Shown: one piece after another, positions 14,365-18,412 of the stretch
Position numbering within the stretch: the first letter of the stretch is position 1
Layout: every line of letters begins with the position of its first letter
Source of the DNA: CAZJDV01 sp964544865
GTDB lineage: Bacteria > Chloroflexota > Dehalococcoidia > Lucifugimonadales > CAJWER01
Assembly: GCA_964544865.1 (NCBI GenBank)
Contig: CAZJDV010000050.1
Span: 1-18,412, forward strand
Direction of reading: 5' to 3'
DNA: 18,412 nucleotides
Translations under genes and position numbers: made by a program
Notes under the pieces: generated by a model
Told to the model about the DNA's origin: nothing
Seen by the model: only the letters and a program-made list of their open reading frames with translations
Database searches by the model: none

Positions 14365-16130
14365 GCCATCCGACGTCGGCGAACGCCGGTAGGCGGACGG
14401 GCAAGGTGTTGGTGCTAGGCCATGACACACGGGCTTTTTTGGCCGTCGTCCGCTCTCTGGGACGGCGCGGGCTGGAGATCCACGGCGGATGGCATCTGCC
14501 GGGATCGGTCGCCATCCGCTCCAAGTACATGGCGAAGGTGCATCAGATCCCGCCTTACAACGCCGAGGACGATGCCTGGCGGCGGGAGCTGACATCAATC
14601 CTGGAGCGGGAAAAGTTCGACCTGGTCATCCCCTGCAACGACAGTTCCATGTTCCCGCTTCAGGCTAGCAGGGCCCAGTTCGAGCGACACGCCCATCTCA
14701 CAATTCCCAAAGAGTTAGGGTTCGAGGTCGCGTCCAGCAAGACACGGACAGACCGGATGGCGAAATCGCTCGGGGTGGCCGTGCCCAAAGGAGAGACAGT
14801 CGCCAGGGGCACTGATCCGGATGCCGTCCTGTCCCGATACGGGTTTCCACTCGTGCTCAAGCCCCGGTCCTCATTCAGCCTCCGGAGGCCGGACGCGGTC
14901 CACCGGGTCGTCAAGGTCGAAGATCGAGAGAGGTTCGAAATGGTTCTGGAATCGATGCTGTTCCACGACCCCGAGGTACTGGTCCAGGAGCATTTCGATG
15001 GCGTCGGGGCCGGGATGGAGCTGCTCGCGGACAAGGGAGAGATCCTGGTCGCCTTCCAGCACCTCCGCGTGCACGAGCCCTTCGGCGGCGGGGGTAGCAC
15101 CTACAGAAAGAGCGTCGACGTCGACCCGGTCCTGATGGCCGCCGCCGCCGCGCTCATGGGAGCTCTCAGCTACACCGGCGTGGCCATGGTCGAATTTAGA
15201 GTGAATACCGAGAGCGGCGACTGGGTACTGATGGAGATAAATGGCCGCTTCTGGGGCTCCTTGCCGCTGGCGGTGGCCGCCGGGGCAGACTTCCCATTCT
15301 ATCTGTACGAATTCCTGGTCGATGGCAAGCGCGACTTTCCTCAGAGCTACCGCACCGGCCTGTTTTGCCGCAATCTGACGTTGGACGCGGCCTGGATCGT
15401 ACGAAACTTCAGAGGTGCTCGATCTCGCAACGCCCAGGGCGCCCGGTCGACGCGTCGGGTAGCTGCGGAGCTGCTCAACGTGCTAAGGCTCCGCGAGAGC
15501 AGCGACACCTTTGTGTGGGGTGACCTGAGAGTCGGGTTCTTTGAACTGGGGACGCTTGCAAGGCGTGTAGCCAGACGGATGACACGAAAGCCGCGAATCC
15601 TAATGATGACCTTGCCGCCGGTCCGGGCGCTCTACGCACGAAGGGCCCGCCGGGCGCTGGTGGAAGGGCAGTCCATCCTGTTCGTGTGCAAGGGCAATAT
15701 CTGCCGGAGTCCCTTTGCCGAGTCGTATGCCCGGTCACTCTTGCCACGATCCACTCAGGTCCGATCGGTGGGACATATTCGCACCGAAGGACGTAGGACG
15801 CCCGAGGAGGGGGTTGAAGTGGCCGGCTACATGGGCGTCGACCTGGCCGGGCACCGGTCGGCTGCCATCGGCGAAAGGATGGTCCGCGACGCCGATTCCA
15901 TATTCGTTTTTGACGGCGAGAACTATGATTTCCTACGACGCCGCTACCCATTTAGTCGAAGCAAGATTCACTTCTTGGGCGTCCTCAACCGAAAAGGGCC
16001 TTTGGTGATACAGGACCCTTACGGAAAGGACCGGAGCGCATTCGAGATAGCCTACACGGCTATAGCGCGAGCTTTGGCCCCCCGTGCGCGAGAGTCCTTG
16101 GAAGGAGGAGAGCATGGCAAGACGCGGTAG
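14361..16130 (+). CDS. ATP-grasp / low-molecular-weight protein tyrosine phosphatase fusion
   Basis: From the TTG at 14361 the protein has 589 residues in two domains. Residues about 14-400 are an ATP-grasp ligase: KVLVLGHDTRAF at the start, PLVLKPRSS with Lys167 as an ATP lysine, VEFRV with Glu278, and MEINGRFWGS with Glu292 and Asn294 as metal ligands. Residues about 436-580 are a low-molecular-weight tyrosine phosphatase: LFVCKGNICRSP is the CX5R loop, with nucleophile Cys443 and Arg449, and QDPYGKD supplies the general acid Asp552. A basic linker (about 400-432) joins them. ATP-grasp enzymes join a carboxylate to an amine or similar group, and such phosphatases often control capsule tyrosine kinases. 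Both active sites look intact. No frameshift is needed to read through. The start overlaps the previous stop as TTGA, with a weak AGG five bases upstream. Confidence 0.85.
   Translation: MSHPTSANAGRRTGKVLVLGHDTRAFLAVVRSLGRRGLEIHGGWHLPGSVAIRSKYMAKVHQIPPYNAEDDAWRRELTSILEREKFDLVIPCNDSSMFPLQASRAQFERHAHLTIPKELGFEVASSKTRTDRMAKSLGVAVPKGETVARGTDPDAVLSRYGFPLVLKPRSSFSLRRPDAVHRVVKVEDRERFEMVLESMLFHDPEVLVQEHFDGVGAGMELLADKGEILVAFQHLRVHEPFGGGGSTYRKSVDVDPVLMAAAAALMGALSYTGVAMVEFRVNTESGDWVLMEINGRFWGSLPLAVAAGADFPFYLYEFLVDGKRDFPQSYRTGLFCRNLTLDAAWIVRNFRGARSRNAQGARSTRRVAAELLNVLRLRESSDTFVWGDLRVGFFELGTLARRVARRMTRKPRILMMTLPPVRALYARRARRALVEGQSILFVCKGNICRSPFAESYARSLLPRSTQVRSVGHIRTEGRRTPEEGVEVAGYMGVDLAGHRSAAIGERMVRDADSIFVFDGENYDFLRRRYPFSRSKIHFLGVLNRKGPLVIQDPYGKDRSAFEIAYTAIARALAPRARESLEGGEHGKTR
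16102..16108 (+). promoter_or_regulatory. Strong Shine-Dalgarno site for the TylF-like gene
   Basis: AAGGAGG lies five bases before the ATG at 16114, inside the end of the ATP-grasp/phosphatase gene. It excludes the longer in-frame GTG start at 16084. It is the best ribosome site in the window. Confidence 0.7.
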
Positions 16131-16866
16131 TCCGGTATTTCGTAGTGTAGACCGGTTTCACCTCTACAAGGTGGCGAGCTTTGTAAACCGCATCCTCATC
16201 CAGAGGCTGGGAGTCCGCATTACCGCGGCCAGGACCCAGGGCGTCGCCAAGGGGCATTTTGATCGATTGCTCTGGTTCCAGAGACTTCTCAGCCAGCTCG
16301 AGGGCGTCGAGGGAGACATCGTCGAGTGCGGCGTGGCGTCGGGTCACAGCCTCGCCATGCTGGCCAGCCTCGTGCGGAGCAGTAATCGAAAAAGGCATCT
16401 CTGGGGGTTCGACTCGTGGGAAGGCCTGCCGGAGCCCGAGGGCGAGGACGAGTACCTGCCCGACTCGCGCAGAAAAAGGGGCATGTTCGGAGAGACAAGC
16501 ATCGAGCGGGTCAAGAGCACGTTCACCTGGTACGGGTTCGACCGGGCCGGCGTCGCTGAGAACATCACCCTTGTTAGAGGATGGTTTTCCGAAACGACCC
16601 CTGGATACGCCGGTCCCGAGATCGCGCTGTTGCACCTGGATGGGGACCTCTATACCTCATATAAGGACCCTCTCGAGGCGCTATGGCCCAGGCTTGCGGT
16701 CGGCGGCATAGCGGCCCTGGACGAGTACCAGCAAGAGGCGTGGAGCGGAGCCAGACGCGCGGTCGACGAGTTCTTGAGCGGCCTGCCTGCGGGGGTCGGG
16801 ACGATTCACGAGGACAAGCTGTCACGAAGGTATTACATTGTGAAGCACTCTTCCGACCTGGCGTAG
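16114..16866 (+). CDS. TylF/MycF-family O-methyltransferase
   Basis: This 250-residue protein belongs to the macrocin O-methyltransferase family, metal-dependent enzymes that methylate sugar hydroxyls. GDIVECGVASGHSLAML (67-83) is the SAM-binding motif. WGFDSWEGLPEPEGEDE (97-113) is a family hallmark. LLHLDGDLYTSYKDPLEAL (172-190), with Asp176 and Asp178, and ALDEYQ (201-206), with Asp203 and Glu204, are the expected metal-binding region; studied members usually have Asp-Asp in the last pair, so Glu204 is a conservative change. The first 50 residues form a basic helical extension. It overlaps the fusion gene by 17 bases and lies 12 bases before the next GT4 gene, so it probably methylates a sugar of the same glycan. 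Family is confident; acceptor position is unknown. Confidence 0.92.
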   Translation: MARRGSPVFRSVDRFHLYKVASFVNRILIQRLGVRITAARTQGVAKGHFDRLLWFQRLLSQLEGVEGDIVECGVASGHSLAMLASLVRSSNRKRHLWGFDSWEGLPEPEGEDEYLPDSRRKRGMFGETSIERVKSTFTWYGFDRAGVAENITLVRGWFSETTPGYAGPEIALLHLDGDLYTSYKDPLEALWPRLAVGGIAALDEYQQEAWSGARRAVDEFLSGLPAGVGTIHEDKLSRRYYIVKHSSDLA

Positions 16867-16878
16867 TCCGGTAACACC

Positions 16879-17985
16879 ATGGCCAAGGCGCATAGCCTCG
16901 ATATCGGGTTGTGGTTCCCGCGGCCCGAACGGGGCGCTACCCTGGCGCAGCATCTTCGGCGCCGGGGACATCGCGTAACTACCTACCATGTCCTGCCGGT
17001 GCCGGACGACCCTGCCTGGGTCGTGCATGTCGGCCGCGGCTTCTTCGGGGGACTGCGCGTTCTGAGGCATCTGTCACACGACGTGCTGTTCACCTCGCAG
17101 GCCTTCGTGCCCGTCCTCCAACTCCTGGCCAACAAACGTCTGACCAGCAGGCCCTTCGTTTTCAACTCCAACGGACCGATCTGGGGTCGCTGGAGTTCCT
17201 GGTCGCTGTCGAGGCCGAAGGCGTTGCTCTACCCCGCCCTTCTGAAAATGGTCGTGGCGGGCGCGGATGCCGTCGTCGGCAACAGCCGATTTCTGGCTGA
17301 AGAGCTCAGAGCCCGGTACCCCTCCCAGAGCTCGAAGGTCCATGCCATATACAACGGCATCGACTACGAGGCCATCGACTCCGGAAAACCAAGTCCGGAT
17401 ATCTGGCCATCGGGCGCGGTGCGCGCCCTCTCCGTGGTCTCACTGGATTTCGAGAGAAAGACCGACGGCTTCATGCTTCTTCTGGACGCATTCGACGCCC
17501 TGAGCGAGCGGCGTTCGGACTTGAGCTATCTCATCGCGGCGAAGAGCGCCAACCCGACGACAACGGCCCGCGTGCGGGAGCGCATCGGGCGGTTGGCCCG
17601 TCCCGATCAAGTCAGGCTGGACTTCAACCGAACGGATATTCCCGATCTTCTCGCCACGGCGGACCTCTTCCTGTACGCGACGCCCGCCAACTCCAGCGAC
17701 AGTCTGCCCCGGGTCCTGCTGGAGGCGCAGGCCGCGGGCGTCCCCACGGTCACCACGGCGACCACGGGCTGCGGAGAGGTCGTGCTCGACGGCGAGACAG
17801 GGCGCGCCGTGCCCTACGCCGCCGCCGCCGTGGCCGACGCTGCCTCGCAGCTACTCTCCGACACCGACCTCTCCTCCCGAATGGCGGCGCGCGGAAAGCA
17901 GTCGGTTTGGCGGCGATTTCGCTGGGAGTCCATGGCCGACCAGTACGAGGAGTTGTTTCTTCGCATAGCCGTCCCCCGCTCGTGA
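16879..17985 (+). CDS. GT4-family glycosyltransferase with D-x7-E variant motif
   Basis: This 368-residue GT-B glycosyltransferase has a short, divergent acceptor domain and a recognisable donor domain. NSRFLAEELRARYP and AIYNGIDYEAID are typical of GT4 proteins just before the donor domain. ALSVVSLDFERKTDGFMLLLDAF is the expected nucleotide-binding region, with Arg-Lys. The E-x7-E motif appears as Asp274-x7-Glu282 (DSLPRVLLE), followed by AQAAGVPTVTTATTGCGEVV, as in active members. The first acid being Asp instead of Glu is less usual but keeps the charge. The enzyme should transfer one sugar to the glycan. It starts 12 bases after the TylF-like gene with no strong Shine-Dalgarno. It is not a recent copy of the GT4 at 12236-13459. 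Confidence 0.88.
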   Translation: MAKAHSLDIGLWFPRPERGATLAQHLRRRGHRVTTYHVLPVPDDPAWVVHVGRGFFGGLRVLRHLSHDVLFTSQAFVPVLQLLANKRLTSRPFVFNSNGPIWGRWSSWSLSRPKALLYPALLKMVVAGADAVVGNSRFLAEELRARYPSQSSKVHAIYNGIDYEAIDSGKPSPDIWPSGAVRALSVVSLDFERKTDGFMLLLDAFDALSERRSDLSYLIAAKSANPTTTARVRERIGRLARPDQVRLDFNRTDIPDLLATADLFLYATPANSSDSLPRVLLEAQAAGVPTVTTATTGCGEVVLDGETGRAVPYAAAAVADAASQLLSDTDLSSRMAARGKQSVWRRFRWESMADQYEELFLRIAVPRS

Positions 17986-18010
17986 TTGGACCGCCACCAT
18001 AGCCGAGGTA

Positions 18011-18412
18011 TTGCCCATAGGTCCGGCCGACTACGATGAGCTGTCCAGCTTTCTCGCCGAGTTTCCCGGCGAGAGGATGGAAGGCCGGGCCTGGCAAGCA
18101 CGCTTGTTGTCCTGGTGGGATAGCAACCCGGCGTTCGAGGGTAACGCTAAAAGAGGCTGGCTCCTCAGGTCAAACGGGGCGATAGTCGGGACGCTGGGTG
18201 TAATCCCTTCCCTCTTTCAGATGGGGGGTGAGCCCATCGTCGTTCACAGTCTCACCACCTGGAGGGTACACGCGGAGTTTCGGCAGCAGAGCATGGAGCT
18301 CCTGATGCGCGGAATCAATGATTCAAGGAGATCATTGCTTTTCGACGCAACTCCCACTGTCAAGGGCGATGGGAAAGTGTACCGGTGGGGCGGAGCAAAA
18401 CTGTACCACCGA
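18011..18412 (+). CDS. GNAT-like acyltransferase (3' partial)
   Basis: A frame with no stop runs from about 17969 to the right edge and encodes at least 134 residues from the TTG at 18011. It begins LPIGPADYDELSSFLAEFPG and continues with WWDSNPAF, RGWLLRSNGAIVGTLGVIPS and VHSLTTWRVHAEFRQQSMELLMRG. This is the layout of GNAT-like proteins in polysaccharide clusters: an acceptor-side helix, a 'GWLL..G.IVG.LGVIPS' strand pair, then a 'V...R..S..LL' acyl-CoA-binding helix. The usual Q/R-x2-G-x-G/A pattern is altered here (RQQSME), so acyl-CoA binding is unproven. The start is uncertain: GAGG is only two bases before the TTG at 18011, and the next ATG (18077) would remove the first helix. It begins about 25 bases after the GT4 stop and would acylate a sugar or related group. 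Confidence 0.6.
   Translation, partial: MPIGPADYDELSSFLAEFPGERMEGRAWQARLLSWWDSNPAFEGNAKRGWLLRSNGAIVGTLGVIPSLFQMGGEPIVVHSLTTWRVHAEFRQQSMELLMRGINDSRRSLLFDATPTVKGDGKVYRWGGAKLYHR

Noticed and set aside
1..18412. A secondary-metabolite (glycosylated antibiotic) cluster, suggested by FkbM, TylF and NovU-like proteins.
   Set aside because: No polyketide, peptide or other scaffold synthase is present, and the GT4, capsule-type GT-B, GINT1-like and phosphatase genes fit surface glycans better. It is not fully excluded without the flanking DNA.

Overview
This window is one dense, single-direction block of surface-glycan genes. Seventeen consecutive coding regions all lie on the + strand. Most overlap by a few bases or are separated by fewer than 30 bases; the longest gap is about 60 bases. 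I see no RNA gene, mobile element, CRISPR array, promoter or terminator, so the window is probably the interior of a longer operon that continues past both edges: the first gene lacks its start and the last lacks its end. The DNA is GC-rich (by eye about 60%), with strong use of C/G-ending codons but also frequent AGG and ATA codons, and an unusually high share of TTG starts. This fits a high-GC bacterium (Actinomycetota or Chloroflexota would be candidates), but I cannot place it more exactly.

Layout. (a) 1-753: tail of an FkbM-family methyltransferase. (b) 790-7615, a nucleotide-sugar module: UDP-glucose 6-dehydrogenase, a UDP-glucuronate decarboxylase-like enzyme, a small cupin, a short-chain dehydrogenase, a zinc-ribbon NDP-sugar C-methyltransferase-like protein, a Gfo/Idh/MocA oxidoreductase and a HisC-like aminotransferase. 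(c) 7612-13459, a transfer and decoration module: a second FkbM methyltransferase, a large membrane-anchored GT-B-like surface-carbohydrate protein, a PAPS-dependent sulfotransferase, a class I methyltransferase and a GT4 glycosyltransferase. (d) 13456-18412: a beta-propeller protein resembling the N-terminal domain of glucosamine inositolphosphorylceramide transferase, an ATP-grasp/low-molecular-weight tyrosine phosphatase fusion, a TylF-type O-methyltransferase, a second GT4 glycosyltransferase, and the start of a GNAT-like acyltransferase that runs off the right edge.

How they may work together (inference). The dehydrogenase and decarboxylase should make UDP-glucuronate and then UDP-xylose or a 4-keto-pentose. 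The cupin, reductase, C-methyltransferase, Gfo/Idh oxidoreductase and aminotransferase could turn this or another activated sugar into one or more unusual branched or amino sugars. The two GT4 enzymes and the GT-B protein would build the glycan. Up to four O-methyltransferase candidates, one sulfotransferase and one GNAT would decorate it. No flippase, polymerase, initiating transferase or sugar nucleotidyltransferase is present, so those steps must be encoded elsewhere.

The most unusual single gene is the ATP-grasp/tyrosine-phosphatase fusion at 14361-16130. The most unusual combination is C-methylation genes beside a Ugd/UXS pair with no sugar 4,6-dehydratase.
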